From contig CM060731.1 of assembly GCA_030704615.1 (NCBI GenBank), positions 55,412,221 to 55,476,220 of the forward strand: a DNA stretch of 64,000 nucleotides, read 5' to 3'. Origin of the DNA: Takakia lepidozioides (lineage: Eukaryota > Streptophyta > Takakiopsida > Takakiales > Takakiaceae). A model generated the notes under the pieces. The model saw only the letters and a program-made list of their open reading frames with translations. It was not told the DNA's origin and made no database searches. Made by a program: the position numbers and the translations under genes. Positions 43,751-55,238 of this stretch are shown piece by piece; position 1 is the stretch's first letter; each line of letters opens with the position of its first letter.

Positions 43751-44335
43751 TTGAAGGTTTCCAGACCTAAAGGACTATTATTTTCTTAAGGTCGGTCAGA
43801 TTGCGGCAGATGAGGGCAGGTTTAAAGTGTTCTGCGTTCTTGTCTTCTTTTCTCTTCGGTGTGTTACGTTTTCCCAGTCTATATACATTGTCTATCACTG
43901 TTGTGGTTCTTGCCAAGATCCAGGTAGGGTACATGTATTGGTTGTGCAATTGTTGGTCTTATGATGATTGGCTGTAAGGCCAACCATAATCTTTTGTCAT
44001 TACGACCATGGTGGGTTAAGTTTATGTCACTGTACAACTTCTCCCAGTAAAGCCTCTTCTGATCCCTTACAAGCTGATTGACCACTTTACGCAGTTGGTA
44101 GTATCTAGACCAGAGCATTTTTTCATCTTTGATATTACAGCAGTCCTTATAGAGCGCCTGCCTCTCAGCAATCTTGAGCTTGATCTCATGGGTCCACCAA
44201 TTTACTGCTCTACCACAGATAATTAGTTTCCTTCCATGACTCTATTAGCAGCAGAAGTGGCGAAGCTCTCCAAGAATCTACAGCACCTTCTACCTCCCTC
44301 CTTGTATCACCATGGGCAAGAGGAGAGATCTTGAA
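43751..44335 (-). mobile_element. LINE fragment, copy 1
   Basis: The minus strand encodes NWWTHEIKLKIAERQALY and KMLWSRYYQLRKVVNQLV, the linker between endonuclease and reverse transcriptase of LINE elements. It is about 585 bp long and repeated at 45,098-45,678 with a few percent difference. Confidence 0.65.
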
Positions 44336-44802
44336 GATTTTGCAGTTTATCTGTTTCGTCATTGAGCCTTTGGCTGGACTCGTTTTTGTTAGCTCTGAGT
44401 TTGTGAATCAACGATCTTTCAGAATATTGTGTCAAACCATTCCTAAGTGCTGAGGGTTTGCAGATTAGTTTTTTTCTCAGCTATGGCTACTGTAAGGGTT
44501 GAGCACCTCAGCACACCTCGAGTATTCTTGGTTGGTCACATACGTCTGTTGTGGGGATACTTCTTTTGTAGCACCTACAGCAGGTATCAGGGTTTTGCTT
44601 TACTTCCTGGTTTTGTTGCTTTTCTTTGCTTTTCTGTCTTGAGTTCGAGTAGTTTAAGCAGTCAATGAACACAAGGTCAGGTGCTTAAAGTTTGCAAATA
44701 ATTTATTTATTCCGTAGGATGGAATCTGCTCAGATTCAAGATTGGATTGTCGCACCCGCAGCTTCCATTCGCTTCCCTCCCAGCAATTTCAAGCTCTCTT
44801 TA

Positions 44803-44833
<31 letters not shown>

Positions 44834-45097
44834 TCGCTGTACTTGTTCGCTATCGGTCTCTTGCGCTAGTGTGCACCGCAGCACTAAAGTTCATTACTGC
44901 ATGTTAGCCACACCGTACCGTGGCCCAGGTTATGTAGATTCTTGGCACCTTGAATTCAGAATCTTTGCTTGATTATGACCTGTTGTTCTACACGCCCACA
45001 TACTCATGCAGGTATGCTTTAGGACCGTGTAGGTGAGCCGGAGCAGTTAGGGTTTTGTGCTAAAATGTGTTTTGCTAGCTCATTGAATGTCCAAGTT

Positions 45098-45678
45098 TTC
45101 CAGACTTAAAAGGACACTTATTTTCTTAAGGTCGATCAGGTTGCGGCAGATGAGGGCAGGTTAAAAGCGTTCTGCATTCTTGTCTTCTTTCTCTTTGGTG
45201 TGTTATGTTTTCCCAGTCTATATACATTGTCTATCACTGTTGTGGTTCTGCCAAGATCCAGGTAGGGTACATGTAGGGTTGTGCAATTGTTGGTGTTATG
45301 ATGATTGGCTGTAAGGCCAACCAGAATCTTTTGTCAATATGACCATGGTGGGTTAAGTTTATGTCACTGTACAACTTCTCCCAGTAAAGCCTCTTCTGAT
45401 CCCTTACAAGCTGATTGACCTCTTTACGCAGTTGGTAGTATCTAGACCAGAGCGTTTTTTCATCTTTGATATTACAGCAGTCCTTTTAGAGCGCCTGCCT
45501 CTCAGCAATCTTGAGCTTGATCTCATGGGTCCACCAATTTACTGCTCTACCACAGATAATTAGTTTCCTTCCATGACTCTATCAGCAGCAGAAGTGGCAA
45601 AGCTCTCCCAAGAATCTACAGCACCTTCTACCTCCCTCCCTTGTATCACCATGGGCAAGAGGAGAGATCTTGAAGTGA
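45098..45678 (-). mobile_element. LINE fragment, copy 2
   Basis: Duplicate of 43,751-44,335 with its flanking CCAGACTTAAAAGGAC start. Both copies share the same ends, so they look like a duplication of the host segment or two insertions of the same truncated form. Confidence 0.65.
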
Positions 45679-46102
45679 CTGTGTAAAGTGTGGAGGGTAA
45701 AAAGTGGACTAGAAAGTGTTAGCAATTCTTGTTCCTGGGTTGGGTCCTTGGCAGACACGGTTGTTTGTTATTTAGATGTCGAATTCTGGATGTGCACTCA
45801 GGGTTGCGCACTCCTGGCAACTAGGTGTGGTGTAAGTTTCTTGGCTGCGTCCACCCATCAGGGTTTGCAAATAATTTATAAATTGTGCGCATGTTTTGAG
45901 CCGTTAATTGGTCGATGACAGAATGTGGTTGTTGGTGACTTACGTAGCCTTGTGGACATTGACCCCGCGCCCAGTTTGAGCGGGAACAAAAGGGATAGAA
46001 CGTACCTCTGTCAGGGGCTGACGTTGGTAGTAAGACTTACCTTGATATATAGAATTAATCCGGGTTTTCCAGATATCCTCTAGAAATCCCTTCACACAAG
46101 CA

Positions 46103-46735
46103 TCAATCTGCTGTGTGTGGCCTCAGCAGGGCCTGGGCTTTCGGCTCAGCCTCGAGACTTTCAAAGTTGGTAAACAGGGGTACAGGCACAATTCCCTTGA
46201 TAGATTTGAAGAGAGCGTCTCTTTGGTGAGAGAACCCTGGACAGTGTATCAAAAAATGAATACTGTCTTCAGATAGCCCACACAACGGGCAATTGCACTC
46301 TCTCTTTCCTCTCTGCTTCTGTTTGCTGTTCAAAGGTAGGCTTCCTGCCCTGAGTTTAAATTTCAGTCTAGTGCCGAGAGTGGGTAGACCCTTGAGGTCA
46401 TCCAAGATGTCCTCCCCATGTCACTGACTGGAAACAGGTTCAGGGAAGTTTTCTGCCTAACTTCATTTTCATCAGACAATCTCATGGCAAAAGACATGGC
46501 TTTGGACACTACAGCCTCTAAGTCAGATTTATCCAGCAGGGTCAAGACTTGCGGCTCCAGGTCCACGTCCTTGAGAATCTCTTCTACTCTCTTCTGCCAG
46601 GACTTAGCCTGTTTGACAGGGCGGTCCTGTTTCCAAGATATAGAGTCGATTAACTTAGGATATCTGGTGTTGGGCATATGTTGCAGCTGACCCCACCATC
46701 TGACCTTGAATTCATCTCGTCGGGAGCTTAAGGAC
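46103..46735 (-). pseudogene. LINE ORF2 C-terminal fragment
   Basis: Minus strand: RWWGQLQHMPNTRYPKLID, then LKFKLRAGSLPLN and CNCPLCGLSEDSIHFLIHC, the zinc-binding end typical of LINE reverse transcriptases. A frame change separates the two parts near 46,390. Confidence 0.75.
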
Positions 46736-46930
46736 GGAATGCCAAAGATTCAAGATAGAACAACAATAGAACAATAGTGGAAAGAAAAGGGACAATTCTT
46801 CATGATTAGTTTGTTTCTTAGCTATGACTAGTGTTAGGGTAGTGACACTCGGTTAACGATCTCCCTTTGAAGGTGGGGTTACTTTATTTTCATACTTGCC
46901 CTCTAGACACCCGATGACAATGCAAATCAA

Positions 46931-47560
46931 TATGGGGATTTGTTTAATCAAGAGGGAGTTCTGCTACTTGGGAGCGATTCCTTGGACCCAGGAGACTATA
47001 CCTTTAAGCAGGTTGATGCTCCTTCAACAACAGACACAAGTAAAGGCAGTGGTAAACCCTTCTCCCTGTCATCGGGGTTTTGTCATCGGGATAATTTAGG
47101 TTTTCCTGTGGCGGTCTGAGTTTCTTAGGGCTCTGCGGCCTGAGTTTGCTGATAGTGAGGTTTAAGTACTTAGGGTTTGTTGTCACCAGATCGTTTCAAG
47201 GTTATTGAAAGCTTTGCAAACTTTGTGAGGCAGGCAGAAGCTCCACTTGCCTTCACTCCATAAATTTTTGCAAGGCTTTCGTAGCAAGGGTTGTAGGGTA
47301 TGTCTTCTTGTACTTACTGGAGCTGTTTGTCCCGTAGGTTATGTTTACTCCCGCAGGGTCCCCTAAATCCCCAACGTCCCGTTTGGTGTAATTCAGAGGT
47401 TGTGTAGATTCTTGGCACTAGGTTGCTGATGCTGGGATCTTTTCTTGATTCTTTTCATAACTAGGGTTTGTTTGATGCGTGGCTGCAAATATGAGTAGTA
47501 TCGTTCAAACCCCTCATTTCTCGTGAGTGCCTAGGGTTGTCTTTATTTGTTGCATCGAGT
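46931..47560 (+). repeat. Partial duplication of header exon and following repeat block
   Basis: From NGDLFNQEGVLLLGSDSL onward it copies 41,352-41,960 almost exactly. The first half of the header is missing, so it is a non-functional duplicate lying inside the gene. Confidence 0.8.
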
Positions 47561-47855
47561 ATTTGTGGAGTTCTTGATACTTAGGTTTGTTTCTGGAGTT
47601 TGTCTGGACAATGATTAGCTAGAGTAACGAGTTGCCTTGTGGTGATTTGAGATTCTTAGGGTCCTGTGGCCTGAGTTTGCTGATAGTGAGGGGTTCGTTT
47701 GTCACCGGATCATGGTAACTTCTGCCTTGATATTCTGGTAGTTGACTGTCATTTTGGTCGTTCACTTGTGAGTGCTTGCCGTCCTTGCATCCACTTCTAT
47801 TGTTTTCTGAGTCATGTTGTTGCTGTTGTTGCTGTTTGTGATACATCTCAAGCAG

Positions 47856-49297
47856 GTTATCGCAAAGATCGTTCCGAAGCTTGGATCAGGTACATGCTGC
47901 TCCCACAGCTACCTGAGCTCCCCCAAATAAGGCCGGTCTTGAAAAGGTATTGTTCCCTGAGCAGCATCGGAAGCTTCCTGTAACGCCGCAGACCTATGAG
48001 TCTGTATCAGCAACAATGCCCGAGTTGGCGGCGAATGTTTTAATCGAGACAGATGGTTCAAGACTTCCTTGTTTAGTGGGAGCCTTCCTATCGCGCCAAC
48101 TTGAGGAGATAGTCACCGAGATACAAACATCGTTCCTCGTTGCATGCGGCGGCTTGCAAGAGTTCTTTGGCTTTTTCAAGCAATATGTGGCCGGTTTTAA
48201 GGTCACGTTTTCGTTCAATTCTACTGAAAGGGCGCGGTACAGTTTCACCCAAACTACTGCACACCGGACAAGGCCTGATACGATTGGCATAGCCTTTGGA
48301 TGCACCTTCCTAGTAGGTGAAGACAAGGTTGGCAACTTGCTTGCAGCTGAAATCGATCTTCGTTCTAAGATGAGGTCGCTTAATCCGATGTTTTATGGGG
48401 AATTGAAATTTATTCTAGGCTACATAGCAGCAGGCACTGAATTTCAGTGGGTGTACATCGGCAGGAGAGTTCCGAAGGAGTTGTATCCAGTGGGTCGACG
48501 TCTTAACCTATCAGATATTTCTGATCGCTGCCATTTTTACTCAGCGTAGGCTATGCCTTCCAGCTAATGAAGAAAATGCATGACTCTGTTCCGGTAGTCC
48601 CAGGTCGCCGTGCCATGTTTTCTTTGGAAAAGTCACCGGATGGAAGGAGGAGTATTTACTTTTATGATGACAAAGTGGCGAAGCACATTAGAGACTTTTC
48701 TAGTTATAGTGCTGACCAGGGGACGGATATTACCATGATAAAGAGGGCTTATGTTGCTGCGAGAACATGTAAGTTTCTGCCGCAGATGGTGGCATTGCCT
48801 TTCGAAACTGCTCATGGATCCTACAGAGTTGAGTTTGGTCCTCTTGGATACCAATGCAGATTGGAGTCTGAAGAGGAATGCAGGTGGATGGCTCAGTGTG
48901 TCTGCCAAGCCTTATGTATCCTCCACAGTGCGGGCCTGGTGCACAGGGATATCCGACTCCCAAATATTGTGCGCCTTTCAGATACAGATTTCATGCTCAT
49001 CGACCTCGAATCTGTAGCAGATTTTCCTTTCAAATTGTTTGATGGATTTCAGCCTTTCTCAGCCTGGTGTCCGGAGATGTATGAGGGCAACCAGTATACG
49101 CCCTTTTCAGACATGTATAGTGTTGGCAAACTCCTGGATAGTATATCCCCGTTGCAAGGACAGCACATGCTGAAGACTTTATAAGGAAGCTCACTGACAA
49201 ACAACTCAGTTCATCACAGGCATTACAACATCCTTGGCTATCAGAGTGTGGGTTTATCCTCATTCATCTCTCATTTTGTGACCTTGATGTTTGCTGA
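47856..49297 (+). pseudogene. Crinkler-type nuclease-like plus kinase exon, copy 1 (frame-broken)
   Basis: It begins after AAGCAG as YRKDRSEAWIRYMLL and runs colinear with 61,723-63,123. A nuclease-like part has TRPDTIGIAFGCTFLVGEDK (the D...ExK pattern of the PD-(D/E)xK fold) and FYGELKFILGYIAAG. The kinase has HRDIRLPN in the catalytic loop and LIDLES where DFG is expected. Frame shifts lie near 47,960, 48,535 and 49,165; the tail (DKQLSSSQALQHPWLS) resumes before TGA 49,295. In oomycetes and fungi such proteins are secreted or host-directed effectors; in a plant-like genome the role is unknown. Confidence 0.7.
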
Positions 49298-51775
49298 TGT
49301 TTGTGCAAGGTGGTAAAACCTTGTCCTTAGTTGCTACATGTTTGAGGCTCTGCTCTTAAATCTGCAATTGGATTCTCTTTAACCTATATTCTCTGATTGA
49401 CCTTTTGTACACTGTTTTATGGCACCTCCAGTTTTTCACATAATTCTAGATGATCTAATCAAACAGACTAAAAAGAAATGAGAGGTAATTGTTGTTGGCC
49501 AAATGAGAGGGAATCCCAGAAAACTGGAGCTGTTGGAATTCATTCTGATTGCACTGTAATTCTTCGAAAGAGTTGTCTGCTCTGAGCTGGGCATCCCGCT
49601 TATTTGAGTCTGCGGTTCTTGCTTAAGCTTGTAGCAAAGTGGTTGTCTAATATGTTGGATGTGTCGTTTGCAGGAGTTTTGACTAGAGGCGGTGGAAAGC
49701 GACTGTTGATGCACTTGCTGCTGTGCACTTCTTCATGGGGACATTCGATGCCCTAATATCTTGGTTGATTTTAGGGGGCATTAAGGTGTTTGTTTGATCG
49801 ATTTTGGTATTTCACGACCCATCACCAGTACTGAAGATCGCAAGAGAGAGTGTGTGCAACTGGAAGTCATGTTGGAACATGTGCAGAAACTCGGCGATCT
49901 TGCTCATAGGGAGGGCATCCCTGCTGGGCGTGTACACTGAATTTTGATATGTGCAGAATGTTGCTACGAAGAACTTAGTTCTTGGAGACAAGTGTTGCTG
50001 GTTTAATTTTGGAAACCCATGAACTCATTCTGCCATCTGTGTACTCTAGGAGAATGAACCAGAGATTCTTGTACCCAGAGTGTATAGAGGTTTTTTGGTT
50101 TCAAGTGTCCAATAGATCTGTACAGACAATGACCAGCATTTTTTCTTAATGTTTAGGAGAGTTCTTTGTTGGCCTTACTGGATTTTTTTGGACTCTGCAG
50201 ATGGGCCTTGGCCATGACAGCCTCAGTTAGGGGACTCCATGATTTCAAAATTCGAGTCAGCAATCCCTTTGATGCACTCTTATCTTGTTCTTCCGGCAGT
50301 CATGTTGGATCATGTTGAAGTTGACCATTGAGGCAGGATTTTGACCTCCGCAACTGCATAGGTGGTTTCACCAATTCTGATAACATCCCTGTTCTGGGCT
50401 TCCCATGTAATCGTTGATTCCATGTTGAACTCACAGTTCACTCTTCAAGCTAGCTTCCATCAGATAATTGTAGATGTGGATAAAGACAAAACTAAAAACT
50501 CTGTTTCAGTTTTCGCTCGAGTAAACAAGGTATTCATTATTGTTGATGTGTCATTATTATTCCTCGGAACAAAACAAGAAAGACAGAGATGAATGGACTT
50601 CATTGTATATGAAACCAGAGGCTGGTTTATAGAGCAGTACTTTCAATTTGACAACAACGTTGTTTCATGCTATAAATTTCAAATGCTAAAAATTTCACTA
50701 AGTTTATGAAAAACAAAGATATTGCTTCAATGCTGAATCGAAATGGGGGGGTTTAGGGTGAAGTACCCTAAAACTTTTGAGGACTCGGTGGTTTGTTTAG
50801 ATTAAAATCTATAATGAATCAGACCACGATTTCTTGAAACTCTAATAGGAGGGGGCACTAACAAGCCAACCCCTACAAGTGTCTACTTAAAGGTAATCCA
50901 TCAGTCGCACCAAGATAATATTTGCAAAGGACACTCTGAAAGATAGCCCTCTGAACTCACAATTCAAATTCGAACCCCAAAGTTCAAGACATGTGGAGAG
51001 GTTCAGAAGTTTATTGCATGTACTAACCATGCTAAGTAGTATAAGCAGCAGTAGAATGATACAATTTCTAAATTGACCGTACAAAATTTTAGGCTTTCTC
51101 ATTGGACCAACAATGCCCAAGGATGTGAAACCACAATCGGGAAAAAGGGAAAGTGAATGATGGCCCTCAAATCATGTAGAAGGAACTAATGAAATTTAGT
51201 CTTCAACTTGACTTGGTGCAAGAGCCAGACTCCCTTAGCCTGTAAAAGTAGACAAGGGTAGAAACACATATAAATGAGTAGAACTGACCAAGAATTGCCA
51301 AGAGTCCCTAGAAATCCTGCACCAAAAACTTGCACAATGAGTAACTAAGAGAACATGCCAAAATTAACTGCCTTGAACATTACATTCAATTTTCCAAGCT
51401 CATTCTATAGAATACCAATACCTTTTTAGCTTACTAAAAAATTGAATATGAAACATAAACAACCACAACGAGCTCTGAGAGATCCGACCTCCAAAGCTCC
51501 AAACCAGGGCGAGGTCTACATGCAAACAAGGGCATTTAGCATAATTGTATCACGAAGCTTGGCAGGTCATTCAAAATTGGGTGTCATCATTCGGTTGACC
51601 TAATCACTCTTAAATACAAGTGGTGATCGCTCAACAAATATACAAGATTATGTAAGGATCTCAACAACAGTACTGAAGGGACCCAAACCTCTTTGCCATC
51701 GTTTATTGCAGTTACCACCTCTTGCAACCTTTCAACCTCTACCTCTTTACTTGCCACTTTCTACCTGCTCTAACC
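49298..51775. other. No recognisable gene
   Basis: AT-rich, with no convincing coding frame on either strand. It may be 3' flank of the kinase gene and old repeats. Confidence 0.45.
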
Positions 51776-52240
51776 TAAACCCTAAACCTTAACTCATTCC
51801 TTATTCTATAATGTGAAAAGCTAGTTTGCAACATTTTTAAGGGTTTAGGGTTCAGGGTTCACAGAAAGTGTCAAAACAAAATGTTGTGCGAGTACAACGT
51901 GGATGCACCGGGTGCAAAATAAACACAATCCGGGCAAACAAAGTTTTAGGAGGCCTGTTATGCACCCTGGAAAAATTTCAGATCCTGTGAATCAAACCTA
52001 AAAAGAGAGATCCCGAGAGACAGGAGGAAACTAGAATAGAAGTATGTGAGGTGTCCTGAAATGCTGAAATGAATTGCAAACCTATGCAGAGGCAAAAGTG
52101 CGTATGAGAACTATTTCACTGTATGCACAGGAGAATATAACCCTATCTCTGTTTTGCAAGAGAATGGACACACTAGGAACAACACTTTCACTGTAGTGCT
52201 GGATGAAGCGTAGGTGTTGGGAAGGAAAAAATGTAAAATG
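51776..52240 (-). mobile_element. PLE family-1 3' fragment with TTTAGGG at its 3' end
   Basis: Minus-sense tail equal to 21,115-21,528 with more changes. Its terminus at about 51,862 adjoins GGGTTTAGGGTTCAGGG on the left (plus strand), and another small tract is at 51,776-51,789. It is one of the more diverged copies. Confidence 0.6.
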
Positions 52241-52394
52241 ACTATGAATCCCTACGAGACGAAAGAGCTAAGGTCCATTTTTCTCCGTTGATCAAAGCCC
52301 TAGTGGGGCCATCTATGGCATTGGCCAGAAAAAAAGCATTTGGAAAGTATTGTTGCTAGTACAGGTTTTGTAGCTTTGAAGCTGGAAGAGGGAC

Positions 52395-53033
52395 ATGGAC
52401 ATAGGTTCGCTGATTGCAAAAGAAGGGGGGTGGTGGCCGGTTCAATTTCTTCTGCTCCATTTTCTTCATGGACAGATGTGCGTCGTTCAGGTTCTGAAAT
52501 TCTGCAGCGAGTACCTGAAGCTAGAGGATGATCATATGGAGGACAATGCACAGTATCTGCTGGAAAAGTTCAGAGGCCGTCGAAGGTGTTTGGTAAGTTG
52601 TGTCGAGCGCCTTCTGAGGAAGGCTAGAGGAAGATGGGATATAACGGTAGTAGACAACTATTTCAAGGAGATCACAAGCAACACCAATGACAGCACTTCC
52701 ATTTATTATGCTGTGAGCGCTCTGTGTGGAGCAAAAGGAACATTTGTCCTGAAAGAAGAATCGTTCAATGGTGCTTCCTTGGTGCAAAGAATAGGAACCT
52801 CCTTTGCCTATGCAGGGAGGGGAGAAACATACCGTTTCAAACGGACGGAGATATGACTTTGCTCGAGTGTGTGGCCTTGGACAGCTACACCATTCAACAG
52901 GTTCCCAATTCACTTTCTCTATAGTCGAACCGACAGTCCATCATAGCATCATGAACTATTTGACGATCAACCATTCATTTGAGAAATCACTTAAAGACTA
53001 CATGGTTGATTGCAAGGATGATCCCAGTGCAAT
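52395..53033 (+). pseudogene. Unknown gene fragment ending at a telomeric tract
   Basis: About 150 codons are open (FCSEYLKLEDDHMEDNAQY, RGRWDITVVDNYFKEITS); a frame change near 52,850 leads into GLGQLHHSTGSQFTFSIVE and SFEKSLKDYMVDCKDDPS. The composition looks like real protein but no family was recognised. It stops dead at GGG(TTTAGGG)n at 53,034. Confidence 0.5.
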
Positions 53034-53061
53034 GGGTAGGGTTTAGGGTTTAGGGTTAGGG
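53034..53061 (+). repeat. Telomere-type tract (TTTAGGG)
   Basis: Three to four units, G-rich on plus. The left side is the gene fragment, the right side the 3' terminus (TGGTCAA on plus) of a minus-sense family-2 PLE. Confidence 0.95.
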
Positions 53062-53742
53062 TGGTCAACAAAGGCTTGCAAAGATAACAAAAAGTAGAAA
53101 AAATACTGGAAAAAGACACAGTAAATTTTATGGGGGGCCGGTTAGGACCCAAATACAAACGCAATGGAAACCAAGACAAATGCATACAAAGTGCGCCTAT
53201 CGTGCCTAAAGGGATGCTATATAAGACTATTATGTCTTATGCAAGGACTCCCGCCCTCACGAGATATAAGGTCTCTAATTGAAGAATGAGGCACTTTCGC
53301 TCCAAACGTAAGCTTTTTTATGTTTGCTTCTCCTTGTTTAGCGACAAAAATCTTGCTCACTATGGGCAAGCATGCGCTCAAGGCACTCACAAACATAGGG
53401 TCAAGTCTCAACCCCTAGTTGGAAAACTTATATGCCCCACCTTCAAAAAGAGGTTCGTACCTCTAAGGAAGAATGGGAGGGATTACCGCATAAGGTCATC
53501 GACGAGAAGGTTAGGTCGGCAGAGGCTTGCGCATGCCCATAGTCCTCTGATCGCTCGAGATGAACTCGAGGGAGGATCAACCAAGTCCCTTCTCTCCGAC
53601 CATGGGGCGTACGACAGGGGGAACCGTGTAGTCGGGGCTAAATTAGCTTGCCCGACACGATTACCATATACCCCCAGCCACCTTCCCCATTGTAAAGCGG
53701 TGGCTAAGATGGCGTCAAACGGAAGGCTCTATACGCCCGTGC
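53062..53742 (-). mobile_element. PLE family-2 3' fragment
   Basis: Minus-sense tail from TTGACCA back to a break at 53,742 in CCCGTGCTTC, where it is joined to inverted-repeat sequence. It has no coding function; the open frame starting at 53,286 recurs in every copy and is a by-product. Confidence 0.65.
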
Positions 53743-54397
53743 TTCTCGTCACGAAGTCCCAACCAAGCAATCCACCCATTCTACACATCAACAGAGATCC
53801 AAACCCACTTATGTGTCTATCTCCTTCTATCGAATTTGTAAACTACATTTGCTGCAAGAGAGCAACAGCCATGAGCATAAATGACCTGTTAGAAGCACGC
53901 ATGTGACCATCTCTGTCATCTGCTAGTCAGTACAGTGTTCGTAAGAGAAATGAAGTGAAATGAAATGAAATGGTGTTTTATAACGTCCGCGGAAAGCTCA
54001 GAAGAAAGAGAGAAAGAAGCATGAGATTGCAATGACCTATCTGAGGGGAAGAGGTCACCGCTGCGTTTTTTCACCATGCAGAAAAATTTGACAAGAGTCT
54101 CTACGAACTCTGCTATAGGCAACTCCTCAATTTCCTTCTCCCTTCTCCCTGTCATCGGGGTTTTGTCATCGGGATAATTTAGGTTTTCTTGTGGCGGTCT
54201 GAGTTTCTTAGGGCTCTGCGGCCTGAGTTTGCTGATAGTGAGGTTTAAGTACTTAGGGTTTGTTGTCACCAGATCGTTTCAAGGTTATTGAAAGCTTTGC
54301 AAACTTTGTGAAGGCAGGCAGAAGCTCCACTTGCCTTCACTCCATAAATTTTTGCAAGGCTTTCGTAGCAAGGGTTGTAGGGTATGTCTTCTTGTAC
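53743..54397 (+). repeat. Left arm of a 1.2-kb inverted repeat (chimeric host sequence)
   Basis: 53,743-54,142 equals the reverse complement of 60,345-60,745. 54,143-54,397 is a piece of the Crinkler-gene intron block (41,480-41,742). It ends exactly where a PLE end begins (TTGGGAATTATCCC). Confidence 0.75.
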
Positions 54398-55208
54398 TTG
54401 GGAATTATCCCATATCGTTTGCACATAGTGAGGGTGTTTTTCTAGTATATAAGGATAGGCTTGGCTCTTAGGACTTCATCTCTTGGTGTTCCACTGATGA
54501 GCTTGAGCAATCAAGCGAAACTTGTTTGGAATAAAACACCTTAACTCTTTTTGTGTCTCCACACTTAGAGAAGTCGAGAGTCTAGTCCTTGCCCGCCCGG
54601 GCAATTTGGATCGAAGGGGTGCTCGGCTCCAAGGGGAATCCCAACCCTTGGATACTTCCGAGGTCTTTTTTCTTTCCGAAGCACGGGCGTATAGAGCCTT
54701 CCGTTTGACGCCATCTTAGCCACCGCTTACAATGGGGAAGGCGGCTGGGGGTATATGGTAATCGTGTCGGGCAAGCTAATTTAGCCCCGTCTACACGATT
54801 CCCCCTGTCGTACGCCCGATGGTCGGAGAGAAGGGACTTGGTTGATCCTCCCTCGAGTTCATCTCGAGCGATCAGAGGACTATGGGCATGCGCAAGCCTC
54901 TGCCGGCCTAACCTTCTCGTCGATGACCTTATGCGATAATCCCTCCCATTCTTCCTTAGAGGTATGAACCTCCTTTTGAAGGTGGGGCATATAAGTTTTC
55001 CAACTAGGGGTTGAGACTTGACCCTATGTTTGTGAGTGCCTTGAGCGCATGCTTGCCCATAGTGAGCAAGATTTTTGTCGCTAAACAAGGAGAAGCAAAA
55101 ATAAAAAAGCTTAGGGTTGGAACGAAAGTGCCTCATTCTTCAATTAGAGAACTTTATCTCGTGAGGGCGGGAGTCCTTGCATAAGACATAATAGTCTTAT
55201 TGCATCCC
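54398..55208 (+). mobile_element. PLE family-2 end with promoter and hammerhead
   Basis: It starts TTGGGAATTATCCC, has TATATAAGG at 54,446-54,453, a complete hammerhead at 54,485-54,540 and continues to GCATCCCTTTA, where TTTAGGG repeats take over. The inner part is kept at 32.5, 53.1, 56.3 and 59.5 kb. It is probably the pseudo-LTR of the element whose reverse transcriptase is at 36.8 and 57.2 kb, because the same promoter-hammerhead block lies just beyond the 3' end of the 57.2-kb copy. Confidence 0.65.
54485..54540 (+). ncRNA. Hammerhead ribozyme motif, complete (family 2)
   Basis: Stem I is GGTG (54,485-488) with CACC (54,537-540) plus TTCCA (54,489-493) with TGGAA (54,527-531); CTGATGA 54,494-500; stem II GCTTG/CAAGC with loop AGCAAT; GAAA 54,517-520; short stem III C-UU-G; cleavage predicted after GUU at 54,526. 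Confidence 0.87.
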
Positions 55209-55238
55209 TTTAGGGTTTAGGGTTTAGGGTTCAGGGTT
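55209..55238 (+). repeat. Telomere-type tract (TTTAGGG with one TTCAGGG)
   Basis: It joins a plus-sense family-2 fragment on the left to the 3' terminus of a minus-sense family-1 fragment on the right. Confidence 0.95.

Larger units (their letters stand above)
41433..47855 (+). other. Long repeat-filled intron of the Crinkler-type gene (inferred)
   Basis: Between header and kinase exon lie a repeat block (41,480-41,960, copied at 47,055), three LINE pieces, and non-coding DNA with much low-complexity TTT/GTT sequence. Parts of 41.6-43.5 kb recur inverted at 63.2-64.0 kb, upstream of the second kinase gene, which supports an intron shared by two paralogues. A short open stretch at 42,256-42,474 is not recognised. 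Confidence 0.45.

Noticed and set aside
53286-53906. Open frame beginning MRHFRSKRKLFY, repeated at 54.6, 56.3 and 59.5 kb
   Set aside because: It lies across the promoter-hammerhead-tail region of PLE ends, antisense to the element, and is kept only because the copies are recent.
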